64,000 bases of DNA, taken from assembly GCF_025398035.1 (NCBI RefSeq), contig NZ_CP104558.1, positions 3,606,001 to 3,670,000 of the forward strand, given 5' to 3'. The notes beneath the pieces were generated by a model, which was not told the DNA's origin, did no database searches, and was given only the letters and a program-made list of their open reading frames with translations. This DNA comes from Rossellomorea vietnamensis (lineage in GTDB: Bacteria > Bacillota > Bacilli > Bacillales > Bacillaceae_B). Made by a program: the position numbers and the translations under genes. Shown here piece after piece: positions 8,599 through 17,749 of this stretch; the first letter of the stretch is position 1; each line of letters begins with the position of its first letter.

Positions 8599-8946
8599 TT
8601 ATTGGACCTGACCGCCGTACCCATAAGGAAATTGAGAAGAATACTGCTGATGCTGCTGATAGGACTGCTGGATCTTTTGACTGTCGGCAGCCTCCAGCTT
8701 GTACCAGCCTTTGCGGAACATTTCATTGTATAATTCGCGTTGGGCATTTTGCGTTTCGTTGAAAATCGTCAGGAGGTCCTGATATAAAGCTTGATGGCTT
8801 GCTTCATTCAAAGCCGTACAATAGGAAGCCGTCATATATTTTTCATGGGACAGGACATCCGTGATGAAGTCACGATCATTCATTTGTGGCGTTTCCGGAA
8901 CTTGTGTTTGAGGGTTTTGGATTTTTTGCTGATTTTGTTGATTCAT
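8599..8946 (-). CDS. CotF-family spore coat protein
   Basis: Probable spore coat component of 115 residues. A Gln-rich, Pro-containing N-terminus precedes a helical domain (NDRDFITDVLSHEKYMTASY, then NEASHQALYQDLLTIFNE), a pattern of the CotF/YhcQ ferritin-like coat proteins. A Gln/Tyr-rich tail ends QFPYGYGGQVQ, typical of coat proteins. The start at 8946 has AAAGGAG seven to eight bases upstream; longer in-frame readings lack a site. It is second in a two-gene minus-strand unit with the related gene at 8964-9221. A CotF-like gene (yusN) occupies a comparable place in B. subtilis; the exact correspondence is uncertain. Confidence 0.8.
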   Translation of the reverse strand: MNQQNQQKIQNPQTQVPETPQMNDRDFITDVLSHEKYMTASYCTALNEASHQALYQDLLTIFNETQNAQRELYNEMFRKGWYKLEAADSQKIQQSYQQHQQYSSQFPYGYGGQVQ

Positions 8947-8963
8947 GGTTTCAGGACTCCTTT

Positions 8964-9221
8964 CTACATCATATTTTGGTTGGTCGTATTTAGATGGGCA
9001 AGCAGCTGCTGGTAATGGCGCTGATGCATCTGGCCGCATTTATCCAGCTCGGCTTTAATCTCCGTATCCTGACAGTGAGCAGCGGCAAAATGACATTTCT
9101 TCATGGCAGTCAGATTCCAGGCAAGCATGTCATTTAAATAAAGTGAATCCTTCGTAGTGAGCAAATGCGGCGGCTGAGTGTACGCCTGCTGCTGGCTCCC
9201 TTGTTGAGGCTGTTGTTGCAT
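8964..9221 (-). CDS. Small CotF-like spore coat protein
   Basis: 85-residue protein with a Gln-rich leader (MQQQPQQGSQQQAY) and a helical domain containing KDSLYLNDMLAWNLTAMKKC and a Cys/His-bearing stretch, AAHCQDTEIKAELDKCGQMHQRHY. It looks like the N-terminal half of a CotF-type fold, complementary to its neighbour. GGAGGAA lies eight bases before the ATG. It is first in a two-gene operon, 17 bp ahead of the second coat gene. Mother-cell sporulation expression is expected from the family, but I could not assign a sigma factor site. Confidence 0.75.
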   Translation of the reverse strand: MQQQPQQGSQQQAYTQPPHLLTTKDSLYLNDMLAWNLTAMKKCHFAAAHCQDTEIKAELDKCGQMHQRHYQQLLAHLNTTNQNMM

Positions 9222-9493
9222 GTTCCATTCCTCCGTTTCCTTTTTTAGTCTTCAATACCCTTCTTGGTTGCTTTTGGATAGGTAATATTACCCTGTATAC
9301 GGCGAGGCAAGAAAGCGGTATCATCAGAAGGCAAAGGTTAGTTTTCCTACTAGCCGACAGACTTATTCACGTATTTACAAATTCCGATAATATTCTACTA
9401 AGAAAGTATTGAAAGTATATTCAAATCGTTTAAAAGGTGATAAAATGTTGGTAAATATACTAATAGTATGAACCTTCTCTTTTTTAGCAATAA

Positions 9494-9507
9494 AGAAAAC
9501 GATTTCA
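9494..9507 (+). promoter_or_regulatory. Possible cre (CcpA) site upstream of proline dehydrogenase
   Basis: AGAAAACGATTTCA matches the cre consensus TGWAARCGYTWNCW at 12 of 14 positions. It sits 38 bp before the fadM start in an otherwise featureless 320-bp AT-rich gap (9222-9544). Carbon-catabolite control is an inference. Confidence 0.4.
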
Positions 9508-9544
9508 TGGTAGGATATATATGTTTTTTCAGGGGGTAAGCAAC

Positions 9545-10462
9545 ATGGAGCAAGCAATGCGTAATTTCTTTTTATTCCTTTCAAAAAATAAGCCGATGAC
9601 GAAACTTGCCAAAAAGTATGGCCTGCGCTTTGGTGCCGGTCGATTCGTTGCGGGGTCTTCCATCCTGCAGGCAGTTGAAGTTATTCGCGAGCTGAATAGT
9701 CAGAATCTTGTTGTAACGATCGACTATTTGGGAGAGTTTGTGGACAATGAGCGTGAAGCAAACGAAATGGCCCTTGAATGTGTAGAGGCGATTCGTGCCA
9801 TTGGGAGAGAGAAACTCGACTCTCAGCTATCCCTTAAAATGACTTCAATGGGACTGGATATCTCTGAAGAGGTTGTCATGAAGAATATGAGAATGATTCT
9901 TGAAGAGGCAACCAAACAGAACGTTTTCGTCACCATTGACATGGAAGACTACTCCCGTTGTGGAAAGACCATAGATATTTTCACACGCCTGAAGTCAGAG
10001 TATGATAACATCGGCACGGTCATCCAAGCCTATTTATATAGAACAGAAAAGGATATCGATGATTTGAATGCGTATTCCCCCAATCTACGTCTTGTAAAAG
10101 GGGCTTACAAAGAGTCACCTGAAGTTGCGTTCCCGGAAAAGAAGGACGTGGACGAAAATTTCAAGAAAATCATTAAAACTCATCTGTTGAACGGGAATTA
10201 TACGGCGATTGCCACCCATGACGATGAGATGATCGAATATACGAAAAGACTCGTGGAAGAGTATAAGATCCCACGCGATCAGTTCGAGTTCCAAATGCTT
10301 TTCGGCATCCGCGTGGAACGTCAGCATGAACTGGTCAAGGAAGGCTACAAAATGCGCGTTTATGTCCCATACGGCACAGACTGGTACGGATACTTCATGA
10401 GAAGACTGGCTGAAAGACCAGCCAACGTCGCCTTTGTTCTAAAAGGGGTCATGAAAAAATAA
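9545..10462 (+). CDS. fadM: Proline dehydrogenase (FadM/PutB-like)
   Basis: FAD-dependent enzyme oxidising L-proline to pyrroline-5-carboxylate. The protein has 305 residues from the ATG at 9545, which has AGGGGGTAA upstream; the earlier ATG at 9521 is poorly placed. It has the PRODH TIM-barrel landmarks: VTIDMEDY, the LRLVKGAYKE strand, and the C-terminal proline-binding signature with YGTDWYGYFMRRLAERPAN, in which paired arginines contact the substrate carboxylate. The length fits monofunctional Bacillus PRODH. In B. subtilis the yusM/fadM gene sits beside fadN-fadA-fadE; here the linkage is kept but several genes intervene. Its own terminator follows, so it is monocistronic. Confidence 0.9.
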   Translation: MEQAMRNFFLFLSKNKPMTKLAKKYGLRFGAGRFVAGSSILQAVEVIRELNSQNLVVTIDYLGEFVDNEREANEMALECVEAIRAIGREKLDSQLSLKMTSMGLDISEEVVMKNMRMILEEATKQNVFVTIDMEDYSRCGKTIDIFTRLKSEYDNIGTVIQAYLYRTEKDIDDLNAYSPNLRLVKGAYKESPEVAFPEKKDVDENFKKIIKTHLLNGNYTAIATHDDEMIEYTKRLVEEYKIPRDQFEFQMLFGIRVERQHELVKEGYKMRVYVPYGTDWYGYFMRRLAERPANVAFVLKGVMKK

Positions 10463-10476
10463 TAGTAAGTAAGATG

Positions 10477-10512
10477 AAGACTCTATGGAAGCTCATAGGG
10501 TCTTATTTATTT
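10477..10512 (+). terminator. Terminator of fadM
   Basis: Eleven-base stem AAGACTCTATG / CATAGGGTCTT with a six-base loop, followed by a T-rich tract, starting 15 bp after the stop codon. Confidence 0.82.
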
Positions 10513-10535
10513 ATAGGAGATGGGAGGAAGGGAGA

Positions 10536-11030
10536 ATGAAGATTGTTCCTTTTCGGGTGGAAGGAAAGTATTTCAAGAGAATGATTTCGTTATATTGCAG
10601 GCTATTTCAGGTGGATCCAAGGGGAATGGAAGACCAATTCAAACGGCATTCCACGTATCCCCTTTTTGAAGGATACCTCGCCATTATCGATGAACAAGTG
10701 GCAGGATATATTTATGGATATTCTTCAAGAAAGGGTCAATACTATCACGAACTGCTGGCACGTCATTTACATTCCGAGCCTGAATGGATGAATGATTGCA
10801 TGGAGCTGGTGGAGCTGGGGGTCGACCCGGCATACAGAGGCAGGGGGATTGGAAAGCTGCTCGTTGGGCAATTACTGCAAAATCGAAGCGAAAAACGGGT
10901 CCTCCTCACGACCCGCAAAGATAATCACACGGCCATCGCCTTTTATCATGCCGGGGGATTTAAGATTATCCGGGAAGGTTTTTATCCGAACGTCCCGCAT
11001 GAATATATCATCATGGGCAAGCATTTATAG
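10536..11030 (+). CDS. GNAT-family N-acetyltransferase
   Basis: Acetyl-CoA-dependent acyltransferase of 164 residues; the substrate is unknown. The start at 10536 has GGGAGGAAGGGAG upstream; an earlier ATG at 10485 lies inside the fadM terminator hairpin. The acetyl-CoA-binding motif A is clear: ELGVDPAYRGRGIGKLL, with the Q/RxxGxG/A loop RGRGIGK. It is followed by TTRKDNHTAIAFYHAGGFK, the usual motif B. The N-terminal part is basic and aromatic. It lies between fadM and the antiporter gene, with no obvious functional tie to either. Confidence 0.85.
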   Translation: MKIVPFRVEGKYFKRMISLYCRLFQVDPRGMEDQFKRHSTYPLFEGYLAIIDEQVAGYIYGYSSRKGQYYHELLARHLHSEPEWMNDCMELVELGVDPAYRGRGIGKLLVGQLLQNRSEKRVLLTTRKDNHTAIAFYHAGGFKIIREGFYPNVPHEYIIMGKHL

Positions 11031-11119
11031 GGGCTGGTGAGAAGGCATAATAATTGTTACGGAATTCACAATGTTATATAATAAAAGGGAATACTCTTCA
11101 TGAAATAAGAGGCGATATT

Positions 11120-12601
11120 ATGGAAATAACCATTGATAATTTGACCCTGCTCCTTGGCCTCTTGCTGTTGGTCGGTGTGATCACCGCTAAATTCTCCACA
11201 AGATTAGGCGTCCCCTCATTGATTCTCTTCATCATCGTGGGAATGGTCTTAAATACATACTTCTTCTTCGATAATGCCCCTATGACTCAATTTATCGGTA
11301 CGCTTGCGCTCATCATCATTTTGTTCGAGGGTGGTCTTCAAACGAAGTGGGGGAATGTGCGAAAGGTGTATAAGCCTGCCCTATCACTTGCAACCATCGG
11401 GGTTGTGGCCACCACCGTATCCATCGGGGTGGCGGCGAAGTACATACTTGGCGTGAGCTGGCTTGAAGGGATGTTATTTGGGGCGATCGTCGGGTCAACC
11501 GACGCTGCAGCGGTATTCTCCGTACTTGGGAACAAAAACATCAAACCGAAGATATCTTCCACACTGGAAGCCGAGTCCGGCAGTAACGACCCCATGGCCA
11601 TATTCTTAACCGTAGCGTTTTTACAATTGATTCAATTCCCGGGATTGAATCCCGCTTCCCTGATCCTGAGCTTCTTTTGGCAGATGGGAATGGGCTTGGT
11701 ACTTGGACTGGTCCTGGGTCTCGCATCCGTGTGGATCATCAATCGAATCAATCTGGATTCGTCCGGACTGTATCCGGTCCTGTCCATCTCCCTTGCCATA
11801 TTCACCTATGCCTTCACTAGCATCCTGGAGGCGAGTGGTCTCCTTGCCGTGTATATCATGGCAATCGTCGTCGGGAATAAGGAACTCACCTACCGCCATT
11901 CCATTGTCCGCTTCAATGAAGGATTTGCGTGGATGATGCAGATCGTCATGTTCATCCTCCTGGGATTGCTGGTCTTCCCTCAGCACCTTCCGGGTATAGC
12001 ATGGCAGGGAATCATACTTGCGATTTTGTTGATTGTAGTAGCGAGACCCCTCGGGGTCTATTTAAGCTTAGCGCTGGCAAAGAATTTCACTTTTAAAGAG
12101 AAATTCTTCATATCATGGGCAGGCTTAAAGGGAGCGGTCCCGATCGTATTGGCAACGTATCCGATGGTGGCGGGCATTGAAAACAGCGAAGTCATCTTCA
12201 ATGTCGTGTTTTTCGTCGTGCTGCTCTCTGCTCTCATTCAGGGAACGACCATCTCCCCTCTGGCCAACTATCTTAAGCTTGCAGGAGAAGAAAAACCCCC
12301 GGTTGCTCACAGCATCGAAATTGTTTCCATCGGGAAAACAAACAATGAAATGCTTGAAGTCCTCATCAATGACGATGCCTCTATTACAAACAGGATAATC
12401 AAAGACATCGAGCTCCCTGAAAAAACGTTGATCTCTGCGGTCATCCGACACAATGAATTGATCACTCCCACAGGGGATACCATGATTAAAGCAGGCGATA
12501 CACTTTATGTAATGGCCGATAAAAGTCAAAGGAAGCGTGTCAATAGACTGTTGAATGAAAAAGGGAAAGTAAGCCCCTCATCAAAAGATGATCCAGCATG
12601 A
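11120..12601 (+). CDS. Potassium/proton antiporter of the CPA1 type with C-terminal RCK_C domain
   Basis: Cation/H+ exchanger with about 12 membrane segments (residues 1-390) and a cytoplasmic TrkA-C (RCK_C) domain at the end (NEMLEVLINDDASITN to GDTLYVMADKSQ). Landmarks include FEGGLQTKWG, GSTDAAAVFSVLG, ESGSNDPMAIFLT and SWAGLKGAVPIVLAT, which place it with NhaP2/CvrA K+/H+ antiporters. ESGSNDP holds the ion-binding Asp region. I choose 11120 as start because GAGGCGA precedes it; the in-frame 11054 lacks a site. The length from there is 493 residues, usual for the family. It should help control cytoplasmic potassium and pH; RCK_C domains are known to sense nucleotides or ions. Confidence 0.88.
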   Translation: MEITIDNLTLLLGLLLLVGVITAKFSTRLGVPSLILFIIVGMVLNTYFFFDNAPMTQFIGTLALIIILFEGGLQTKWGNVRKVYKPALSLATIGVVATTVSIGVAAKYILGVSWLEGMLFGAIVGSTDAAAVFSVLGNKNIKPKISSTLEAESGSNDPMAIFLTVAFLQLIQFPGLNPASLILSFFWQMGMGLVLGLVLGLASVWIINRINLDSSGLYPVLSISLAIFTYAFTSILEASGLLAVYIMAIVVGNKELTYRHSIVRFNEGFAWMMQIVMFILLGLLVFPQHLPGIAWQGIILAILLIVVARPLGVYLSLALAKNFTFKEKFFISWAGLKGAVPIVLATYPMVAGIENSEVIFNVVFFVVLLSALIQGTTISPLANYLKLAGEEKPPVAHSIEIVSIGKTNNEMLEVLINDDASITNRIIKDIELPEKTLISAVIRHNELITPTGDTMIKAGDTLYVMADKSQRKRVNRLLNEKGKVSPSSKDDPA

Positions 12602-12604
12602 TAG

Positions 12605-12642
12605 AAAAAAGCAATCTTCCATTTTGGAAAGATTGCTTTTTT
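12605..12642. terminator. Bidirectional terminator between convergent genes
   Basis: Fourteen-base stem AAAAAAGCAATCTT / AAGATTGCTTTTTT with A/T tracts on both sides serves the antiporter gene on the plus strand and the YczE-like gene on the minus strand. Confidence 0.9.
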
Positions 12643-12650
12643 AATGAAGA

Positions 12651-13277
12651 TCAGTCAGCAGACACGGCTGCTTTTCCTACTGTTTTTTTCTCGAAGAGCT
12701 GTTCGAATATCGGGAAGCTGTATTGAACGACGAACCCTAATGTAAGGGTGACGATGATGGTCCCGATTCCGATATCCCCTTTAAAGAGGAATGCAAGGGA
12801 GAGGGCAAATCCTTCACTGATGATCCGGGAGTTACGAAGGTTCAACCCGAATCGTGTATGGATGGCGACCATCAGGGTATCCATCGGACTCGCTGGAAAC
12901 TTCGCCTGAAGATAAATCGCAATTCCAAGCCCCATCGTCAAAATCCCGGAAGCGAGGGCAACGAGCTGATTCACAAGCATCCCGGGTGCGTAGTTGTTAA
13001 AGACAACGAGCAGCCAAAAATCGATTAACAGGCCAATGACCAGAATCGATCCTGCCGCGAGGACATCGGGTTTCTTTTTCATAATGAGGGCATTGAGACC
13101 GATCAATACAATCCCATTGATAAATACGGCCGTCCCCACGGTAAATCCGAACATATTCGACTCCCCGACTGCGAGGGCATCCCAGGCAGAAGCTCCGAGG
13201 CCCGACTTAATGATCAGGGCAACCCCCATCGTTAAAATGAAAAGTCCAATCGTAAAAAATAAAAATCTGCGCTTCAT
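12651..13277 (-). CDS. YczE/YyaS/YitT-family membrane protein
   Basis: Integral membrane protein of 208 residues with about five hydrophobic segments and no soluble domain. The N-terminal GVALIIKSGLGASAWDALAVG and the repeat-like FGLNLRNSRIISEGFALSLAFLF fit the YczE/YitT-like DUF161 group. The start at 13277 has AAGGAGA eight bases upstream. The function of the family is poorly defined; some members affect lipopeptide production or export. An apparent intrinsic attenuator lies in its leader (13321-13375), so expression may depend on an unknown signal. Confidence 0.78.
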   Translation of the reverse strand: MKRRFLFFTIGLFILTMGVALIIKSGLGASAWDALAVGESNMFGFTVGTAVFINGIVLIGLNALIMKKKPDVLAAGSILVIGLLIDFWLLVVFNNYAPGMLVNQLVALASGILTMGLGIAIYLQAKFPASPMDTLMVAIHTRFGLNLRNSRIISEGFALSLAFLFKGDIGIGTIIVTLTLGFVVQYSFPIFEQLFEKKTVGKAAVSAD

Positions 13278-13320
13278 TCACATAGTCTCCTTATCTGTAA
13301 ACGTTATCATTCATATACTT

Positions 13321-13375
13321 AAAAAAACAGACGTGCTACTTTGCTCGTGATGTGGTTGATAAAGTAGGAGGTCTG
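13321..13375 (-). promoter_or_regulatory. Putative transcription attenuator in the leader of the YczE-like gene
   Basis: On the minus strand the bipartite stem CAGAC/GTCTG plus CTACTTT/AAAGTAG encloses an 18-base loop and is followed directly by seven U residues, 44 bp before the start codon at 13277. This is an intrinsic terminator upstream of a gene rather than behind one. Confidence 0.6.
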
Positions 13376-13397
13376 ACGTCTTTAAATTGATAGTAAC

Positions 13398-13426
13398 AGT
13401 TTACTTTAAAATGGACGGGAAGGCAA
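13398..13426 (-). promoter_or_regulatory. Candidate sigma-A promoter of the YczE-like gene
   Basis: Minus-strand TTGCCT-17 bp-TAAACT. A transcript from here would run through the attenuator-like hairpin before reaching the gene. Confidence 0.4.
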
Positions 13427-13463
13427 AGTTAATTTTTGTATGGGAGTGGGGAGAACGCCCCAT

Positions 13464-13499
13464 AAAAAAACAGCACCCGATCATTTTTCATCAGGTGCC
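13464..13499 (-). terminator. Terminator of yuzL
   Basis: Minus-strand hairpin built on GGCACCTGAT / GATCGGGTGC followed by a run of seven U residues, just beyond the stop codon at 13511. Confidence 0.85.
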
Positions 13500-13510
13500 A
13501 TCTCCAATTT

Positions 13511-13648
13511 CTATGGTTGCTTCTTAAATTGATTGTTTTGACTGTTTCGCTTGCCGCCGCCGTCCATCTCAACCGTCGGACCGGCATCCCCCTTCACACT
13601 CGCTGCACTAACCCCAGCCTTAGAAGGATTCTTCTTCTGCTTCGCCAT
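13511..13648 (-). CDS. yuzL: YuzL-like small protein
   Basis: 45-residue basic, Gly/Ser/Lys-rich peptide starting MAKQKKNPSKAGVSAASVKG, without membrane segments. The sequence resembles the YuzL family of small Bacillus proteins, found in the same yus neighbourhood; composition is also reminiscent of minor small acid-soluble spore proteins. GGAGGTG lies about seven bases before the ATG at 13648; upstream in-frame codons lack a site. A terminator follows immediately. The function is unknown. Confidence 0.72.
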   Translation of the reverse strand: MAKQKKNPSKAGVSAASVKGDAGPTVEMDGGGKRNSQNNQFKKQP

Positions 13649-13694
13649 CTCGAACACCTCCACTCCTAACATTCCCGGATCCCTAAAAAAATAT

Positions 13695-13814
13695 GAGGGA
13701 CGGACCTCCAATTTTCAGTGGAAACGAAGACGCCAGAGCATGAAAACCCTTTGATATAGGGCTTGCCACAAAAAATGGGAGCAGAAATGGTCGTCTACCC
13801 AAGGTCCTTCCCTC
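13695..13814. repeat. 120-bp palindrome-ended element (full-length GGGACGGACCT repeat)
   Basis: The left end GAGGGACGGACCT (13695-13707) and right end AGGTCCTTCCCTC (13802-13814) are inverted with 12 of 13 matches. Inside are further complementary blocks, for example AGACG-CCA against TGGTCGTCT. The same terminal motif recurs as short perfect palindromes at 19543 and 56088 and as a decayed one at 17687. It looks like a small non-coding, MITE-like unit. Confidence 0.6.
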
Positions 13815-13964
13815 CAACATTTCATATATATAATAGGAGAGGATAGGTTGGCGGTTGTGTGCAGGCACGTGGACTTGGGTGGGTGAATAGGCTGGTTTAG
13901 ACGATTGCCCATGTAGGTTCGGAGAGACAATAGTGAATTTTTTGTAAATTTAACTCTTTAAATA

Positions 13965-13993
13965 TTGCGATATTTTAGAAAATCCGATATATT
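13965..13993 (+). promoter_or_regulatory. Candidate sigma-A promoter of the fad operon
   Basis: TTGCGA-17 bp-TATATT, with the predicted start near 14000. The FadR-type operator lies about 40 bp further downstream, a position suited to a transcription roadblock. The rest of the 13.65-14.08 kb gap holds only the repeat above. Confidence 0.5.
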
Positions 13994-14037
13994 AGATGTA
14001 ACAGGAACTCATTCGAGTCTTTTTTTTAAGTGAAAAA

Positions 14038-14055
14038 TGAATGAGTATTCATTCA
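14038..14055. promoter_or_regulatory. FadR-type operator upstream of fadN
   Basis: TGAATGA-GTAT-TCATTCA is a perfect 7-4-7 inverted repeat. It matches the known operator form of the Bacillus TetR-family fatty-acid degradation repressor FadR, which is released by long-chain acyl-CoA. Confidence 0.9.
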
Positions 14056-14080
14056 AAGTGTGTATAAGGGGGAAATACCA

Positions 14081-16465
14081 TTGGTTCGTAGAATTCAGAA
14101 AGCCGCAGTGTTAGGATCAGGAGTCATGGGTTCAGGAATAGCCGCGCATCTTGCAAATATCGGCATCCCGACAATGTTATTAGATATCGTACCAAGAGAA
14201 TTGACAGACGAACATAAAGCAAAGGGATTGACAGAAGAGAGTAAGGCGTTTCGTAATCAGTTTAGTGAAAACGCTTTAAAAAAGCTCTTTAAACAAAAAC
14301 CGGCACCACTGACGTCAAAACAAAACGCTTCACTTATCACAGCAGGTAACTTCGAGGATGATCTTCAATATATCAGTGATTGTGACTGGGTCATCGAAGT
14401 AGTCGTTGAGAACTTAGATATCAAGAAGAAAGTATTCGAGCAAGTGGAACGTTATCGCAAACCGGGAAGCATCATCAGTTCCAATACATCAGGGATTTCG
14501 ATCGAGGCGATGTCGGACGGAAGGTCTGAAGACTTCCAGAAGAATTTCCTCGGCACACATTTCTTCAATCCGCCACGTTACTTAAAGCTTCTTGAAGTGA
14601 TCCCGACGAAGAAGACGGATCCGGAAGTCGTGAGCTTCATGAAGACATTTGGTGAAGATGTTCTCGGTAAGGGTGTCGTCATGGCAAAGGATACGCCAAA
14701 CTTCATTGCGAACCGTATCGGAACGTACGGCTTGCTGATCACGGTGCAGGAAATGTTAAAGGGCGGCTACTCTGTAGGGGAAGTCGACTCCATTACAGGG
14801 CCGACGATCGGAAGACCGAAAAGCGCCACTTTCCGCACGCTTGATGTCGTAGGACTCGATACATTCGCACATGTTGCAAAGAATGTGTATGACCAGGTGG
14901 AAGGTGAAGAGCAGAAGGTGTTCGAAGTACCGGCATTCATGCAGAAAATGCTTGAAAACGGCTGGCTTGGAAGTAAGAGCGGGCAGGGGTTCTTCCTTAA
15001 GAAAGGGAAGGAAATCCTGGAGCTGAATCCTGAAACGATGGACTATCAGCCCCGTCAAAAACTGAAAACAGCTTCACTTGAAATGGCGAAAAATGAAAAA
15101 GGCTTAAAAAATAAAGTAAAATCGCTTGTTTATGCAAAAGATCAGGCAGGATCACTACTGTGGAATATCGTGTCTCCGGTCTTAACGTATTCAGCCGAGC
15201 TTCATGGTGAAATTGCAGATGACATCGTGAGCATCGACCAAGCCATGAAATGGGGCTTCGGATGGGAAATGGGACCATTTGAAACTTGGGATGCCATCGG
15301 AGTTGAAAAATCAGTAACCCGTATGAAGGAAGAAGGCCGAACTGTACCACAGTGGGTGGAGACGATGCTTTCAGAAGGCAACTCCACATTCTTTAAAGAA
15401 GAAAATGGTGAGCGTTACTTCTATCACAATGGCGACTATCGACTTGTAGAGCGTAACCCGAAGGCAATTGACTTAAAAGCGCTGAAGAACTCAGGAAAGC
15501 TCATCAAAAAGAATTCCGGGGCAAGCCTGATTGACATCGGGGACGGAATCGCCCTTCTTGAATTCCATTCTCCAAACAACGCCATCGGAATGGATATCAC
15601 ACAAATGATCAATTTTGCCGTTGATGAAGTAGAGAAGAACTACAAAGGACTCGTCATTGGGAACCAGGGCAAGAACTTCTGTGTAGGTGCAAACCTTGCC
15701 ATGATCCTCATGGAAGCGCAGGATGACAATGTCTTTGAAATTGACATGGTCGTGAAACACTTCCAGCAGGCAATGATGAAAATCAAATATTCATCCAAGC
15801 CGGTTGTTGCGGCACCATTCGGAATGACATTAGGCGGAGGAAGCGAAGTCTGCTTACCGGCGGCCCACATCCAGGCGTCGATGGAAACGTACATGGGATT
15901 GGTCGAAGTCGGTGTTGGATTGATCCCTGGAGGCGGCGGAAACAAAGAGCTTTATATGAAGCACTTAGCCAACCTTCCAAACGGTGTGGAATTCGATCTT
16001 CAGAAAGTGGCCAATAAAGTATTTGAAACGATTGCCATGGCGAAGGTTTCAACATCCGGTGATGAAGCAAGGGACAACAATTTCTTAAACAAAGCAGATG
16101 GTGTGAGTGTTAACAATGACCATCTGTTATACGACGCAAAACAGGCTGCCCTTAGCTTATATGAAAGTGGATACCAAGCGCCGATCCGTAAGAAAGTACC
16201 TGTTGTGGGTGAGCCGGGATATGCGACTCTTCTTCTTGGAGCTCAGTCCATGTTCCAGTCAGGTTTTATTTCAGACCACGATCTGATGATCGCGAAGAAG
16301 CTTGCTTATGTGATTGCAGGAGGAAAAGTACCATACGGAACAGAAGTAGATGAACAGTATCTGTTGGATCTTGAAAGAGAAGCGTTCCTAAGCCTTGTTG
16401 CACAGCCTAAGTCTCAGCAAAGAATGCAGCACATGCTTGTAAAAGGAAAACCATTACGCAACTAA
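14081..16465 (+). CDS. fadN: Multifunctional enoyl-CoA hydratase / 3-hydroxyacyl-CoA dehydrogenase FadN
   Basis: Bifunctional beta-oxidation enzyme of about 794 residues. The N-terminal Rossmann fold (GSGVMGSG, residues 12-19) and the [20 protein letters not shown] region form the 3-hydroxyacyl-CoA dehydrogenase. The C-terminal third holds a crotonase domain with the oxyanion-hole region [12 protein letters not shown] and the [14 protein letters not shown] stretch. I take the TTG at 14081 as start: AAGGGGG lies eight bases upstream and the product then begins like B. subtilis FadN. The GTG at 14060 would place that site inside the gene. It heads fadN-fadA-fadE under the FadR-type operator. 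Confidence 0.95.
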   Translation: MVRRIQKAAVLGSGVMGSGIAAHLANIGIPTMLLDIVPRELTDEHKAKGLTEESKAFRNQFSENALKKLFKQKPAPLTSKQNASLITAGNFEDDLQYISDCDWVIEVVVENLDIKKKVFEQVERYRKPGSIISSNTSGISIEAMSDGRSEDFQKNFLGTHFFNPPRYLKLLEVIPTKKTDPEVVSFMKTFGEDVLGKGVVMAKDTPNFIANRIGTYGLLITVQEMLKGGYSVGEVDSITGPTIGRPKSATFRTLDVVGLDTFAHVAKNVYDQVEGEEQKVFEVPAFMQKMLENGWLGSKSGQGFFLKKGKEILELNPETMDYQPRQKLKTASLEMAKNEKGLKNKVKSLVYAKDQAGSLLWNIVSPVLTYSAELHGEIADDIVSIDQAMKWGFGWEMGPFETWDAIGVEKSVTRMKEEGRTVPQWVETMLSEGNSTFFKEENGERYFYHNGDYRLVERNPKAIDLKALKNSGKLIKKNSGASLIDIGDGIALLEFHSPNNAIGMDITQMINFAVDEVEKNYKGLVIGNQGKNFCVGANLAMILMEAQDDNVFEIDMVVKHFQQAMMKIKYSSKPVVAAPFGMTLGGGSEVCLPAAHIQASMETYMGLVEVGVGLIPGGGGNKELYMKHLANLPNGVEFDLQKVANKVFETIAMAKVSTSGDEARDNNFLNKADGVSVNNDHLLYDAKQAALSLYESGYQAPIRKKVPVVGEPGYATLLLGAQSMFQSGFISDHDLMIAKKLAYVIAGGKVPYGTEVDEQYLLDLEREAFLSLVAQPKSQQRMQHMLVKGKPLRN

Positions 16466-16502
16466 TCAGCGTTTTAATCATAGTAGAAAGCGGGGGAATA
16501 TC

Positions 16503-17681
16503 ATGCGCGAAGCAGTCATTGTCGCTGGTGCAAGAACACCAGTCGGAAAATCTCGAAAAGGATCATTGGCTCAGGTAAGACCGGATGATCTTGGAGCACT
16601 TGTAGTGAAAGAAACCCTTAAGCGTGCAGGGAATTATGAAGGGAACATTGATGACTTGATCATCGGGTGTGCGATGCCGGAAGCAGAGCAGGGATTGAAT
16701 ATGGCACGGAATATCGGAGGACTTGCAGGTCTTCCAGATTCCGTACCGGCAATCACCATTAACCGTTACTGTTCATCAGGGTTACAATCCATTGCCTATG
16801 CGGCAGAAAAAATCATGCTCGGTCATTCTGACACGGCGATCGCCGGGGGAGCGGAATCCATGAGTCTTGTCCCGATGATGGGCCATGTGGTCCGTCCGAA
16901 CTCGAAGCTTGCTGAAAACGCCCCTCAATATTACATGAGCATGGGTCATACAGCAGAACAGGTTGCAACGAAATTCGGCGTATCCCGTGAAGATCAGGAT
17001 GCCTTCGCAGTAAGAAGCCACCAAAAAGCGGCCAAGGCAATCGCTGAAGGGAAATTCGATGATGAAATCGTCCCTGTTGATGTACTCCATCGTTCAGTGA
17101 ACGGTGAAAATAAATTCGTTGAGAAATCCTTCCAATTCACAAAGGATGAAGGTGTACGTGCCGAAACAAGTTCGGAAGTACTGGCTAAATTACGACCGGC
17201 TTTCAATGTGAAAGGCTCTGTAACGGCAGGGAACTCATCACAAACGAGTGACGGAGCAGCGGCAGTCATGGTGATGGACCGTGAAAAGGCAGGATCATTG
17301 GGTCTGCAGCCGATGGCGAAATTCAGAAGCTTCGCAGTAGCGGGTGTACCGCCTGAAATCATGGGGATCGGTCCTGTGGAAGCAATCCCAAGGGCACTTA
17401 AGATGGCAGGACTAGAGCTTTCGGATATCGGATTATTTGAACTGAATGAAGCATTTGCTTCCCAATCGATCCAGGTCATCCGTCAGCTGGGATTGGATGA
17501 AGAACGAGTGAACGTGAATGGTGGAGCCATCGCTCTCGGTCATCCACTGGGATGTACCGGCGCGAAGCTGACTCTTTCACTGGTACATGAAATGAAACGC
17601 AGAAACCAGCAATTCGGTATCGTCACCATGTGTATCGGCGGCGGAATGGGAGCAGCAGGCGTATTTGAATTAATCGGTTAA
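16503..17681 (+). CDS. fadA: Acetyl-CoA C-acyltransferase (3-ketoacyl-CoA thiolase) FadA
   Basis: Thiolase carrying out the last step of beta-oxidation, releasing acetyl-CoA. The 392 residues show all active-site elements: nucleophile Cys90 in [10 protein letters not shown], His347 in GHPLGCTG, and Cys377 in [15 protein letters not shown] lies before the ATG at 16503. The gene is 37 bp after fadN and is followed by fadE across a short gap that contains a decayed copy of the GGGACGGACCT repeat. The N-terminal [14 protein letters not shown] matches degradative thiolases. Confidence 0.96.
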   Translation: MREAVIVAGARTPVGKSRKGSLAQVRPDDLGALVVKETLKRAGNYEGNIDDLIIGCAMPEAEQGLNMARNIGGLAGLPDSVPAITINRYCSSGLQSIAYAAEKIMLGHSDTAIAGGAESMSLVPMMGHVVRPNSKLAENAPQYYMSMGHTAEQVATKFGVSREDQDAFAVRSHQKAAKAIAEGKFDDEIVPVDVLHRSVNGENKFVEKSFQFTKDEGVRAETSSEVLAKLRPAFNVKGSVTAGNSSQTSDGAAAVMVMDREKAGSLGLQPMAKFRSFAVAGVPPEIMGIGPVEAIPRALKMAGLELSDIGLFELNEAFASQSIQVIRQLGLDEERVNVNGGAIALGHPLGCTGAKLTLSLVHEMKRRNQQFGIVTMCIGGGMGAAGVFELIG

Positions 17682-17686
17682 CAGGA

Positions 17687-17713
17687 GGGACGGACCTCGA
17701 TTCCCGAGGCCCG
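17687..17713. repeat. Decayed GGGACGGACCT palindrome in the fadA-fadE gap
   Basis: GGGACGGACCTCG is followed after five bases by CGAGGCCCG, giving a nine-base stem with one mismatch. No T-run follows, so read-through into fadE is expected. Confidence 0.6.
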
Positions 17714-17749
17714 CTACTCTTTCAAAATATCATATTAGGGGGATTCGAA

